64,000 nucleotides of DNA. Source: Epiperipatus broadwayi. Its lineage: Eukaryota > Onychophora > Udeonychophora > Euonychophora > Peripatidae. The stretch spans positions 12,300,984 through 12,364,983 of the forward strand of contig JAQFVV010006208.1 of assembly GCA_028023455.1 (NCBI GenBank), written 5' to 3'. The translations under genes and the position numbers were made by a program. Below, piece after piece: positions 23,745-35,005 of the stretch. The notes under the pieces were generated by a model. The model saw only the letters and a program-made list of their open reading frames with translations, did no database searches and was not told the origin of the DNA. How positions within the stretch are numbered: position 1 is the first letter of the stretch; every line of letters starts with the position of its first letter.

Positions 23745-24140
23745 AAATGAACAGTCAAAACTCACTATACGCATTGCCACATACAGCAAGATAGAGTAAT
23801 CAATGGATGCCAGAAGGCAGACAGTTATAGGCAAGCATGAGAAATGGTGATCATGTGATGTTTATTGGCTTAAAACCAATCTTTCCTAAATGGTGATCAT
23901 GTGATGTTTATTGGCTTAAAACCAATCCTTCCTAAATGGTGATCATGTGATGTTTATTGGCTTAAAACCAATCCTTCCTAAATGGTGATCATGTGATGTT
24001 TATTGGCTTAAAACCAATCCTTCCTAAATGGTGATCATGTGATGTTTATTGGCTTAAAACCAATCCTTCCTAAATGGTGATCATGTGATGTTTATTGGCT
24101 TAAAACCAATCCTTCCTAAATGGTGATCATGTGATGTTTA
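23745..24140 (+). repeat. C-family fragment with 46-bp tandem array (C8)
   Basis: A C-element end (gagtaatcaatggatgccag) runs into six full units and a partial unit of a 46-bp repeat starting aaatggtgatcatgtgatg. Units start at 23842, 23888, 23934, 23980, 24026, 24072 and 24118. Each unit contains the imperfect hairpin attggcttaaaaccaat. Units are nearly identical, so the amplification is recent. Confidence 0.93.
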
Positions 24141-24540
24141 TGTGCTAAAATATTTATAAAATGTTATAGTTTCAATTTCTGAATAAATTATCAAAAAAAT
24201 TATTTTCTCTACACTTTATAGTGCTAAATTTTTAGTAGCTAATGTGGAATATGTTAAACACCAACCAAAAACATGGTGTTACAAAAAAAAGATTGGAATT
24301 TGATATAATTTTTAATACTAGAGGTGTAAAAATAAAATATATGTAAGTACAATTTTAAAGAAAATATAAAAAAAGCATTATATTGTTTGTAAATAATTTC
24401 ACTTAATTAAATAATTATATGTTTAATTTAGTAATGTTGTTAACAAACACTATCTTTATTATAAAAAAAAAAAATCATGATAAATCTTTGCTTTATAATT
24501 TGCCTTTAATGTTGAAAGACTATTTATCACCCAACATTTT
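24141..24540. other. No recognised feature
   Basis: AT-rich; nothing identified. Confidence 0.5.
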
Positions 24541-24644
24541 TTTTTTTCTCATATGTCATAGCATCAGCCGGGAAGCAAACTCGCTAACCCGGGACAACTG
24601 CTTGTAAAGCAGCTGTCGCTGACCACTCGACCACCAATGCTTGA
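24541..24644 (-). mobile_element. tRNA-derived SINE (copy 6)
   Basis: Complement of a SINE: T tract, catagcatcagccggg, and at the other end ccaccaatgcttga. A short insertion (cg) disturbs the A-box side. No clear TSD. Confidence 0.85.
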
Positions 24645-25308
24645 TGAAATTACATTCTATTTTTAACATTTCCTTACAAATACAATTATAATATGTCATC
24701 TATATATCTTTAATCTTTTTGAGAGAATTGTATGGATTTTTAAGCCTTTTGCATTAGTTAATAATACATTTATTGTAAATTTAATATAAATTCCATACTG
24801 AAACTGTGTGCATAGAGTGAACATTTTAAAAATACTTATTAGTTAAAGCCTTAAATGCAATCCAGTGCAAAGTTTTTTTCAGAAGATAGTAGTATAATAT
24901 CAGACCATTACTACAGGAAATAATATATTTTAAATTTTAATTTATTTACATATTCTATTGCATCAGTGTTATTAAGCCACTTTTGGTTTTTGTTCATAGT
25001 CACCTGTTTCTTGCAAATTTTGTTTGTGTACTTGCGAGCAACAACACTAGTATAAATTGTTTGATGTTCCAAAATACAGGTAACATTGTGGGACATTATT
25101 TAGCCTTATTGTACAGCTTTATATGTTGCTTTTCTCTGCATTAATAGTTGCCCTTGATTGTAGATATGTAAATAACTGAATCTTGACATTTGTTCATGTA
25201 TACAATGTGTAAGCATTTATTCAGATCTAATCTAGTCTTACTGTTATTAATTAATCAATATAAAGTGAATGGAAAAAATATAATTAGTTATAACTAATAT
25301 ATATATAT
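24645..25308. other. No recognised feature
   Basis: AT-rich; ends with a (TA)n run near 25299. Confidence 0.5.
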
Positions 25309-25640
25309 ATGATCATTAGAAACCAGTCAACACTCGGACAAACCCAGTATAGATAACAATCAATAATTTTATACTGCTGTCAAGACAACCTCATTTTAGC
25401 AATAAAGGTGGAATTTAATTATAATTGCAATTTGTAAGGGAATTCCACCTTTATTGCTAAAAGGAGGTTGCCTTGGCAACAATTTGAGATTGTTGATTGT
25501 TATTTATATTGGAATTGTCTAAGTGTTGACTGGTTTCTAATAGTTAAAAGAAGGTTGCCTTGGCAACAGTTTGAGATTGTTGGTTGCTATTTATATTGGG
25601 ATTGTCTAAGTGTTGACTGGTTTCTAATGGTCACTTATAA
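25309..25640. repeat. Foldback K1 with 87-bp internal duplication
   Basis: The left arm tagaaaccagtcaacac pairs with gtgttgactggtttcta. The right arm is present twice, 87 bp apart (aaaaggaggttgcc at 25459, aaaagaaggttgcc at 25546). Loop around aattataattgcaatttg. Copies at 37.0 and 46.7 kb. Confidence 0.88.
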
Positions 25641-26383
25641 ACTCATTTTGCCTTGAACATTATTACACTTATATTTATATATATGACCCCCCCTCCATTT
25701 TTGTTGATATTTAAGTTATATAAATATAAGAAAGGATCGTCCAAGATTGATTTTTTAAATAAATATTTTTATAATTATCATCCGTTTGATTATCATTAAA
25801 TTTTTTAATATGATTAAATAATGTTTATTTATTATATCCATACCCTGTTTAATTAATTAGTAATATATTTACTAGTATTATATTTTTTATAAGTCTCAAA
25901 TTTATATAAATTCTGATTACAATACAAGAATGTTTTAAATGCTGCATATTTATAATCAGAATATTAAATCACTAAACATCTATTGATTGCTCTTGTTAGC
26001 ACAAGATGGCACTACTATATGGAGAGTTTTGCTTTGTTTTGAATTGTTTAATCAGAATATTCAAACAACTAGAGATTGGTATATCCTCTAATATAAATGG
26101 GTTTATTTTCATAAAATAATCCATCAAAAAAACATCATGTCTAATTAATAAATTTTTGCTCTATGAAAAACCATTTATATTAATGCACAAAATTAGTATT
26201 ATTTGGAATTTTACTATTATTATCTTTTATTACAAAGTGATAATATAAGAATACAACAAGAGTGTTGCGTAATTTTAAAGATATTCCAAAAAGAAGTATG
26301 TTAACATTAAAAATAATTATAAAATAAACGTTTGATGCTAAATAAATAAAATAAATAAATTATTAATGGTATATTGTTTGATT
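25641..26383. other. No gene; C-family fragment at 25975-26045
   Basis: ggcactactatatggagagttttg at 26006-26030 is the end of a C element. The rest is AT-rich without recognised content. Confidence 0.55.
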
Positions 26384-27070
26384 AACTCTTATCATAGAAA
26401 TGTCTGCAGTTGTCAACACAATCATTTTTAACTGTAATTGATACACTGCAAGATGAAGATATCTCCAAGATTTAGTTTAGCTTCTTTTATTTCTAACCTC
26501 TCTCTAACATACCAGAAATTTCTCTTATTTCATCCCTCCATCTTACTTATGATCCCTTTCTAGGTCTTTACAGCTTTTTGGAATTCAGGTTAATTAAGTC
26601 TTCAACTGTCCATTTATTACATCTCTTCAAGAAATATATCCATTCCACATTCATTTTCAGATTTTCAAATTCATTCTATGATATCAATTTGTTCTCTCAC
26701 CCATGTGTTTTATTTTCAATCTCTTATTATTATTTCTAACATACAACTTTCCATACTTGATTGAATGATTAAAAAGCTCTCAATTTCTCTTTTGTTAAGG
26801 AACTATATTCCACAACCATAATCTATTAAAAACCCTTTTCAAACTTATAGGTGTATTTCATTTTAATATCAAATTATTTCTGCTAAAAGCACTCCATCCA
26901 AGTTTAATTCTATGATTAATTTCATCCGTTATGCTTCCATGTCAATTATCTGATTAAGGCATTTGTTGTTGTTAACCTCTAATTCATGTACATCAATATT
27001 TATTTACTTTTTCTGTAAAAATCTATTGAGCATTAGTCTTTTAATTTTACATCATTAACATTTTATAACT

Positions 27071-27557
27071 CTATAATTGTGCTTTATGCACATTAATGAT
27101 ATATAATGTGGTAATTAATAATCTGAGCACTTTCAAGAAATCATAATCACAGCTCATTACTAAATGAGAAATGCTTATAATAAAGCTTTATGCAAATTGT
27201 CTATAGCATTCATTTTTTGGAAAAGCAAAAACAAGCTTCTCTTCTACTGGCCACACTTTCCAACCAACAACTGTCAAGATGATCTGCGCCAAAAAAAATG
27301 ATGGTAAATGCAAGGCCAAAGATACTTGCTATATAACAAATGATCCCACAGCTATAGCAGAAGAAAAACTTGCTTTTGCATTTCCAAAAAGTGGATGCTA
27401 TAGACAATTTGCATAAATTTACATAAGACTTTATTACAAGCATTTCTCACTGAGTCATGAACTATAATTATGGGAACTTAGATTTCCCAAAAGCACTCAG
27501 ATTATTAATTACCACACTATATAGCTTCATTACATGTGCATAAAGCACAATTATAGA
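27071..27557. repeat. Foldback I inserted in LINE B2
   Basis: Arms ctataattgtgctttatgca and tgcataaagcacaattatag are complementary for about 150 bp on each side, including aaattgtctatagcat. The loop of about 160 bases is richer in G+C. The 77-residue minus frame spanning arm and loop resembles no protein I know. Confidence 0.82.
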
Positions 27558-28046
27558 ATTAATCATTTAAATGTTTATCTTCAATCCTAATTTCTTATAT
27601 TCACCTGATAATTCTAGTAATGTTTTCTAAAGATCTCCATTTATTTTTACTCCTTTAACTTCCCATTTCTTGTAAAACTGATATAATTTTTTTTGGAGAT
27701 ATTGAATCTGTGTTATAATGTAATCATTGATGTCATATTTTGATAAATATTTTTCAGAATGTAACAATATCCTGGGTCTATATATTGATGATCTAATGCT
27801 TAACCTTTATAGAAATGTTTATAGAATCAAATGCCTTTTCATAATCCATAAATCCAAAGCATAATGATAATACATATTTATTAGTTCTTTCTACTTCTCT
27901 TAATACTTGGATATGATCCACTGTACTAAAACCATTTTTAAGTCCAACTTCTTTTGGTTGGTTTAAAATCCAAATCTTGCTGCAGACAAGTTGTAATTAT
28001 CTTAGTAAAAAAATTGTATTAAACTGATAAAAGACTAAATATATCT

Positions 28047-28622
28047 ATATTGTTTTCCTAAAGGTTAGTGATGATGGTGTTTTAGTTGTATTTATATGCT
28101 GAATTATTTCTATTATCTAATATGAGTAATGAATATCTTTTAAAAAAATTTAACTTATTAAATATTCCAAATACATTCAACTGTTAGTAATAGCAAACAG
28201 GTTAGTACATGCACAATGTTTCAAGAGGTATTATTCTCCCCTCTTCTTCAGATGTTGCTGGCCCGACCAGTGACAGTACTAGCATGGGAATCAAACCTGG
28301 ACCTGTAAATTCTTGAATATTGAATTTTAAGGCAATGCTCCTTTGGCAGGATGGCTCAGTTAGTTAAGGCATTACCTTAAAATTCAATATTCAAGAATCT
28401 AAGGGTTGAGATTCGATTCACATGCTAGTACTGTCACTGGTCAGGCCGGCAACACCTGAAGAAGAGAGAAGAATAATACCTCTTGAAAAATTGTGCATAT
28501 ACTAACCTGTGTGCTATTACTAACAGTTGAATGTATTTGGAATATTTAAATAAAGTTAAATTTTTTTAAAGACATTCAATAGTCATATTAGATGATGGAA
28601 ATAGTCCAACATATAAATATAA
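28047..28622. repeat. Foldback F3 with tRNA-like tip
   Basis: Arms of about 260 bp. The outer part is tagttgtatttatatgctg-like, then agctgttagtaatagca, ctcttcttcagatgttgctgg and a tip containing ccttaaaattcaatattc. The tip includes gatggctcagttagttaagg, an A-box-like tRNA D-arm sequence, and gagattcgattc, a B-box-like T arm. So the hairpin apex derives from a tRNA-like promoter. Sits inside LINE B2. Confidence 0.85.
28225..28495. ncRNA. Weak hammerhead-like motifs, family F
   Basis: In both arms (minus about 28222-28255, plus about 28450-28490) CTGAAGA fits CUGANGA. It is followed by AGAG(G) ... CCTCT as stem II, an extra T, then GAAA (plus strand) or GAAAC (minus strand) and ATT-GTG, where GTG can pair with CAC before the core (CAT in the minus-strand arm). 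Helix I beyond three pairs is poor and the cleavage triplet is ambiguous. Could be chance or a decayed ribozyme. Confidence 0.28.
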
Positions 28623-29779
28623 TATATCTATAATTTCTAATAGCTTTTTATTACCTTTCTTAATTAACAATATTACTATTGCTTTCTTCTAATTGTCTGG
28701 TGCTCCTTTATCATTGAGGCATTTAGTATATAACTTTTCCAACAATTTTTCTATTCTTTACCTGCTTCTTTTAAGATATCAATTATAATTCCATCATTTT
28801 TTTCTGTGTCTATATAATTCTTTATGTGCCACTGATTATAAATTATTAGCATTATTTACTATATGAATTTTTTCTACAGTACAGGCTTTTTTCATACCTG
28901 CACTCCAATATGCAATATATAGGGGGTTTGAATTCAGACTTTCACATGACCCTCAACTATCCATGCTATCTCATACTGGTGACACACTTGATCACCCACA
29001 TGTCGAAAAGATAAATAATCACCAATAAACCGTAATTCATGCTAAACCAGCACTCATCAGTTGGTCCAGATTATCATCTCCACACATATATATACAATAT
29101 ACTTATTTTATAAAGTGAAAGAATGTCTTAATTATATATATTATAAATGTAATAAAAGATGAAATGGAAAATAAATGAAGGTTATCATCTTATTCTTTTA
29201 ATAGTAATCATCAATACTTCGCCCACATTAATAATCTTTACTAAGTGAATTAATTTTTGACATAGGTTACATTTAATCAAGTCTTAGCAAGTGTGTTATA
29301 ATTAAAGGTTAATCACATAAATTTCTTTAAAAATAATTTTACTAATGAGCCCTGATGATTATACTTTATATTATAGCACTATATTAGTTTTTATGTATTG
29401 ATTTTATAAAGTTTTGATGTCGTTCATTTATTGATTTTAATTATTTTTTTATTTTATTTTTAATTAATGAAATTTTTCCATTCATACACATATAAAACAG
29501 TATTGGACTTATCGCTTTTCAAAGTTAAATAAATAATTTAAGAAATCTATTGGTATATTTTGTTTCCCCATTTACAATATCATTCTTTTTATTATATTTT
29601 TTGCTGTGTATATGTCTCTGCGTGCATATATATTTATATACATGTATATATATATTGTCCCTAATATTATTTTCATTAAAAATAAGGTATTTAATACTAG
29701 CTTAATTTGTCGAATTTTATAAGAAAAGTTTTTTAAAAGTGTATTATTTATTTGTATTATTTATTCAAATAAACTTTTA

Positions 29780-29867
29780 TTTTATATGTCAAAGCGTTGA
29801 CCGGGAAGCTAACCCGGGCCAGCTGCTTGGAAGGCAGCTATGCTAACCGCTAGGCCACCAACGCTTG
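29780..29867 (-). mobile_element. tRNA-derived SINE (copy 7) with 15-bp TSD
   Basis: Complement of a SINE with head caagcgttggtggcctag and A/B boxes. The perfect duplication tcaaataaactttta lies at 29765-29779 and 29868-29882. Confidence 0.93.
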
Positions 29868-30299
29868 TCAAATAAACTTTTAAAAGTGATATTATAAAAA
29901 CCAAGAATTGGACCAGTGTTATATCTAAATTGTTTAATTCTGTTAAACTAAATTATCGCAGAATATATATTTTGCATAGAATGATAAATTTGCATTTATA
30001 ATATTGTATACACCTTCAAATAAATAAATAAATATATAAAGCTATCATATTATACATTTAAAAATATATCAGCATCATATTTAAATTATTAAATATCTGA
30101 TAAATTTACCATAAAAGCATATATATTTTAAGTTGTTTACGTGTTAATGTTGAACTATACAAAGGAATAAAATTTAGTATTTCATTACTGGACGGCTGAA
30201 GAGTTGTGGGGTAGAGTGGATTGAAGCCTGTTCATTAAAGTATGAAGATTGGCTATCTTAATATAAGCTGAGCATTGATTGCATATATGTGTGGAGACG

Positions 30300-30365
30300 A
30301 TAATCTGGACCAACTGATGATTGCTGGTTTAGCATGAAATACGCATATTGGTGATTATTTATCTT
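30300..30365 (+). ncRNA. Hammerhead ribozyme motif, family R (R3)
   Basis: CCAA, CTGATGA (30314-30320), stem II TTGCT-GGTTT-AGCAT with the first pair T-T, GAA, helix III ATACGCAT, A, TTGG. Core intact apart from the mismatch at the base of stem II. Confidence 0.6.
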
Positions 30366-30879
30366 ATTGATATGTGTGCGATCAAGTGTATCAGCAGTAT
30401 GAGATAGCGTGGATAGTTGAGGATCGTGTCAATGTCTGAGTTCAAACCTCTTATATATTATATATTGGAGTACAAGTATGAAAAAACCTGTGCTGTAAAA
30501 AAAAATCATATATAAATTAAAAGTTATATAAAATAGTTCTTTATAATATAAGAAAGGAAAAAAAAAAGATTATTCAATGAATATGATATTTGATGAAAGC
30601 TTTTCTTACCTAAATTGCTTAACTACTAAGCCTTTACGACCTTCAATCCCCAATACATTTCAAAAAGCCTTATGGGAAAGAAACTTTATATATAGAAGTT
30701 ACTTTTTATTTGACATATTAAGTTGAAAGACTATTAGAAAATATTCAGAAATAGCCACAGTAATTACAGTTAAATTTAATAAAGAGATAAATGTTGCTAT
30801 GTAGGCAATGTAGATTGGAAAATAGTTCCAACACATTGAAAAACTCAAAAATTAATGCTTTTATGCATTATTATTGTTA

Positions 30880-31304
30880 TTTGAATACAAGTATAACTTA
30901 TATACTTGGAGTTTAGATGTAATTATAGGGGATTTGAATACAAACTTGCAAGCTCTCTTCAGCTATTTACTATCTCATACAACCGATACACATGCCCACA
31001 TACATATAAAAAGATAAATCATCTCTAATATATGTATTTTATGCTCATCAGTTGGACCAGATCACCATCTCTCACACATAATCAGTCCTTGGTTTATATT
31101 AAGATAGAAAATCTTCAAACCTTAATGATTAAGCTTCAAACTATTCCACTCTCCATCTCTTTAGCCATCCATACCTTTGAAAATCTGATGATCGAACAGA
31201 CAAATCATTTACTATTGCCAATATTATGATCATGCCCATGTTGACTTTAAATCAGTCTGACCCTCTTAAACTCCAAGTATATAAAGTATACTTGTATTCA
31301 AATA
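30880..31304 (-). repeat. R element R4 bounded by ~38-bp inverted repeats
   Basis: Starts atttgaatacaagtata and ends tatacttgtattcaaat. The inverted termini extend through cttggagttta / taaactccaag. Inside is an R element in the same direction as R1, with the stem II half of the ribozyme deleted. The termini may be a separate MITE that hosts the R element. Confidence 0.8.
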
Positions 31305-31344
31305 TTACACATTTAGCCTGTAATCTGCCTATTCCTAAAGTCCT

Positions 31345-31645
31345 ATACATGAGGGGTCAAAGGTATAGATGATTGAAGAGTTCATGGAGTAGACTGAAAC
31401 CTGTCCATTAAAGTTTGAAGATTTGTTATCTTAATATAAACTGAGCACTGATTACATAATGTATAGGAGATGATGATCTGGCCAATTGATGAGTGCTGGT
31501 TCAGCATGAAATATGTATATTCGAGATTGTTTACTTTTTTTTACTTTTTCACATAAGAGTGGTCTTGTGTATCGGTTGTATGAGATACAGTGGATAGCTG
31601 AAGAGAGCTTGAAAGTCTGTGTTCAAATTTCCTACGTTATTGTTA
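31345..31645 (+). repeat. R element R5 (opposite to R4)
   Basis: Begins catgaggggtcaaagg and ends gtgttcaaatttcc. The ribozyme core reads TTGATGA (about 31496), so C3 is lost. With R4 it forms a larger inverted pair. Confidence 0.8.
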
Positions 31646-32371
31646 TTATATATACTCATATACAATTTTTGCTGTTACATAAAGATGTTTTATATTATAT
31701 TATATCGTGTGATTTAATTAAATATATATACGTATTCACCTTAAACACTCTCATATTTACTGTGCACACTTTTTTTTGAGAAACTATAAAAAATTGTATG
31801 GCTTATATAATAGATTGTGATTATTATATATATATATATATATTATTAATTTGTAGATTTATTATATATATATATAAATATTGGGGATTAACTTAGTCAT
31901 GTAAAATAAAAATTGGAAATCTTATTTTTTTTATCTTTACCCAAAGACTTTCATGTCTGTTGTTTAAGCATACTTTTAATTAATATATTTTAAAAACACT
32001 TTTAAAACTAGTGGCTAATTATGACAAAAATGTCCATTTTGACTGATTAGCTATACTAATTATGATCAAAAGTACATTTGGACTAACCATCAATTTTATG
32101 TTGGGGTGATAGAACAGTAAAACACTATTAGTCTAAAATTCAAAGCCTTGGAACTGGGAATTTCAGATTTATATAATCAAAAAATCATTAATAAATTAGT
32201 TGATAGTATTTTATAAATAACATACTTATTAGAATAATGGTTTTAATTAATGATAAATAAGTTTTTAGATTAAGGTTATTTTTTGAGCCATATTTGAGTG
32301 TATAAACAAGTATTTATACTTAAGAGACCAATCAAAAGTTACTGAGCAACGTTGATCTATTAGTGATAAAG
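31646..32371. other. No recognised feature; TA microsatellites
   Basis: (TA)n runs near 31825-31845 and 31863-31880. Otherwise AT-rich without content I can name. Confidence 0.5.
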
Positions 32372-32382
32372 AACTATGAAAC

Positions 32383-32824
32383 TTAAACCACTAAATATCA
32401 CATAATCACCATTTCTTATTCTAGCACATAACTGTTATTAAAACAGGCAAAATTATCCATGCAGTAGTGCCACTCAGTGCCAACCAGAGTAATCAATGGA
32501 TGCCAGAAGCCTTCTGGCATCCATTGATTACTCTGTTTGACACTGAGTGGCACTACTGCCTTCTGGCATTCATTGATTACTCTGTTTGTCACTGAGTGGC
32601 ACTACTGCCTTCTGGCATCCATTGATTACTCTGTTTGGCACTGAGTGGCACTACTGCCTTCTGGCATCCATTGATTACTCTGTTTGGCACTGAGTGGCAC
32701 TACTGCCTTCTGGCATCCATTGATTACTCTGTTTGGCACTGAGTGGCACTACTGTCTTCTGGCATCCATTGATTACTCTGGTTGCATTGAGTGGCACTAC
32801 TGTATGGAGAGTTTTGTCTGTTTT
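32383..32824. mobile_element. C element C2 with 49-bp tandem array, 11-bp TSD
   Basis: Flanked by aactatgaaac at 32372-32382 and 32825-32835. The left half runs aaaccactaaatatcac to gatgccagaag. The complementary right half is amplified into six 49-bp units starting at 32510, 32559, 32608, 32657, 32706 and 32755 (cttctggcatccattgatt). The ribozyme portion is missing. The frame at 32684-32878 is a by-product of the repeat. Confidence 0.92.
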
Positions 32825-32835
32825 AACTATGAAAC

Positions 32836-33192
32836 ATCTGAATCTAATCTAATAAAAGAACAGAATTTAAAAGAATAAGAAGACAACAACTACAAATAAT
32901 GAACCATGTAAAAAGATAGAAGCTAACCACAGACTCACTGCCCTATGAAAGTAATCAAGGCAATCTAAGCTACAGACTTTGATAACTTTCCAGACTAATT
33001 AGATAATATGCTGTCTGTTATAGAATCACCTATATATCTGATATTAATATTTCAGTGCCTAATTTTTACTGCTTGTGATAAAGCAACTTTTCACTTGAAT
33101 ATAATATTTAATTTAACAAAAAGCATTACTTGTATATAAATGATAGAAAATTAAATTTCATTGGCATAAAAATGACAGGAATCTTATTAGAG
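32836..33192. other. No recognised feature
   Basis: Nothing identified. Confidence 0.5.
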
Positions 33193-33480
33193 AAATCATA
33201 CATCATGTGACTTAATAACTTTGTATTTACAAATGTAATACAGTGAGTATGCTAATAGTTCTGAACAAGTTTTTCTATAAATACCACAAGAGAAAACATT
33301 TTTCTGTATTTTAGATCTAGTGTCTGAATGTTGTAGTGCCTCACTGATGAGCGCCATTAGCTCAAAACTGGTTTGGGGATAGGGATTTTAAATGCTTTCT
33401 CTTGCGGCATTTATCCATTTATCAAAAATGTTGTTTAGAATTACTAGCATGCTCACTGTATTACAATAACATGTGTAATA
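33193..33480. repeat. E-family foldback E4
   Basis: The head atcatgtgacttaataac is followed by arms around acaagagaaaacattt and aaatgctttctcttg. The loop holds a hammerhead motif on the plus strand. Confidence 0.85.
33320..33395 (+). ncRNA. Hammerhead ribozyme motif, family E (E4)
   Basis: Inner helix I CCTCA/TGGGG, CTGATGA (33344-33350), stem II GCGC-CATTA-GCTC with one mismatch, then AAA where GAA is expected (G12 lost), helix III ACTGGT, and T in place of C17. Recognisable but probably inactive. Confidence 0.6.
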
Positions 33481-34599
33481 AATGAAGCATATATTTTAAA
33501 ATGATCAGATACTAGTCTGATGCTGCAAACTTGCAGTAAGAGCCCAAAAAATCCATTTGAGTCTCAGTCTAAAAATCATCTATTTCTGAGCCCGATACTT
33601 TTATCTTGAACTAAAAGCTCAAGATAAAAATGAAAAACTAATTCATGAGCTCAACACTTTTGGATATATGTGTAGCTTAAACTACATACATTAAAATATT
33701 TTTTAATGTACACATCACCAACCCACATTATCTTTGGACCTTCACCTTTCAGTAACAACTATATATGTATTTACTGACCAATAATCAATGTCTAGATATA
33801 TTGGTATGACTTAGTTAATTTCAAAATCTGAAGTTAATTTGTTAAAATTCCAAGGTAATGCACCAGAATGTAACCCCAAATCATAGATATAACAGATGAA
33901 TACACTAAATCCAGCACCAAGTAGATAATATAAAATATTATTTGAAATACAATGCATAATTATTTGAAACTAATGCTATTAATAAATGCCATATTATAAA
34001 TTATATGAGTGCGTGCCTGCAAGTGTGTATACGTAGTATATAAATTGATGTCGCTAGTTTGTTCCTTTAAACGCACTTTCGATAACGGTTACTGTAGCCA
34101 ATCAATTAAACATTCATTTTTTGCTTAAATAATTGTTTTTCAATGTTTCCCACCAAATCTTTAATAAAAAATTTAAAATAAGCGACAATTATTATACTTT
34201 AAAATTAAATAAATAACTATATATTATTAAAAATTGCTTTCTAGACAAGAAGAAAAAAATTGAATTTTTTCGTCATATATAATTAGCTATTACTTTTAAA
34301 AACATCTTTAAAATATACTTATTAAATTTATGCTTAAGTTGTTAAACAACAGAACTGAAAGTCTTTTAGTGAAGATAGAAGATTAAATTAAGATTTCCAA
34401 TTTTTATTTTACGTGACTTAAATTTCTCTAATGGCAATTTTGGTAATAAAATTAAGAAATTCATTAGAGAAGATAATTTAATAAAAACTGAAAATTATTA
34501 TATAAAATTATTTTCATTTATAACTAGAACTGCATTTCTATTTATAAATATACATTTAAAAAACTATATATATATGTATGTACGCAGGGCCCTATTGCA
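33481..34599. other. AT-rich stretch, nothing recognised
   Basis: A small hairpin tatcttgaac...gctcaagata near 33600-33625. No gene. Confidence 0.5.
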
Positions 34600-34675
34600 A
34601 ATAACAATATATTTAATTGATTACTTGTCATGTCGATACAATCTCAGGTTCAAATCCGGCACAAGTAAAACATTT
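34600..34675 (+). pseudogene. tRNA-like fragment
   Basis: ctcaggttcaaatccggc resembles a tRNA T arm and pol III B box. Upstream attgattacttgtcatgtcg could be a decayed D and anticodon arm. It does not fold into a full cloverleaf by eye, so a SINE or tRNA relic is more likely than a functional tRNA. Confidence 0.4.
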
Positions 34676-34782
34676 TTTTTAAGATTCTAAATAGCTTTAA
34701 GTATTTTTTTAATAGACTCATAACTAATGTAGGTAACCATTCAAAATTGATTGAGAAATTTCTAAATACAGTATTTTTTTTT

Positions 34783-34860
34783 TATATGTCAAAGCGTTGA
34801 CCGGAAAGAGAGCCGGGCCAGCTGCTTAGCTATGCTAACCGCTAGGTCATCAACGCTTGA
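34783..34860 (-). mobile_element. tRNA-derived SINE (copy 8), internally deleted
   Basis: Complement of a SINE with head tcaagcgttgatgacctag. Eight bases of the anticodon-arm region (ggaaggc in relatives) are missing. LINE A2 abuts its 5-prime edge. Confidence 0.85.
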
Positions 34861-35005
34861 CTTTTAAATAATACTTTTATTTGGGCTAAACAAGGTTACA
34901 TTGACTCAAAGCATAGATAAATCACCATGCATTACAATTGCGTATTAGATAAATCTTGTATTAGTTCATATGGTTTGAAGCTGATTAATGTAGAGATAGT
35001 CCTTG

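Larger units (their letters stand above)
26384..28860 (-). pseudogene. Decayed LINE family B copy (B2) with RT motifs
   Basis: Minus strand, broken by stops and two inserted foldbacks. From the 5-prime side, about 28680-28720 reads GAPDN, stop, KKAIVILLIKKGNKK, the start of a LINE reverse transcriptase (usual form: P..W..A.I.LI.KKGD). About 27823-27864 reads GFMDYEKAFDS, RT motif A with its catalytic aspartate. At the 3-prime end (about 26440-26700) it aligns at nucleotide level with copies B1 and B3, including acactgcaagatgaag and tcttatttcatcc. An old, inactive insertion. The clade is not certain; the C-terminal GHIARR-type region in B3 suits RTE/CR1-like groups. Confidence 0.75.
28880..30510. 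repeat. 1.6-kb foldback with R2 and R3 arms
   Basis: The left arm (28880-29100) and right arm (about 30186-30510) are opposing R copies. They share outer flank ctacagtacaggcttttttc against gaaaaaacctgtgctgta. The loop of about 1.1 kb (29101-30185) is AT-rich and holds a SINE. R2 has CUGAUGA but a damaged GAAA (GAATT); R3 (plus 30314-30320) has CUGAUGA and GAAA with a T-T mismatch closing stem II. Confidence 0.8.

Noticed and set aside
23842-24140. Regular direct repeats resembling a CRISPR array
   Set aside because: Units are contiguous with no unique spacers, and the sequence is part of a eukaryotic repeat family.
32684-32878. Plus-strand frame with repeating protein segments
   Set aside because: Runs through the 49-bp array of C element C2 in shifting phase; not a protein repeat under selection.
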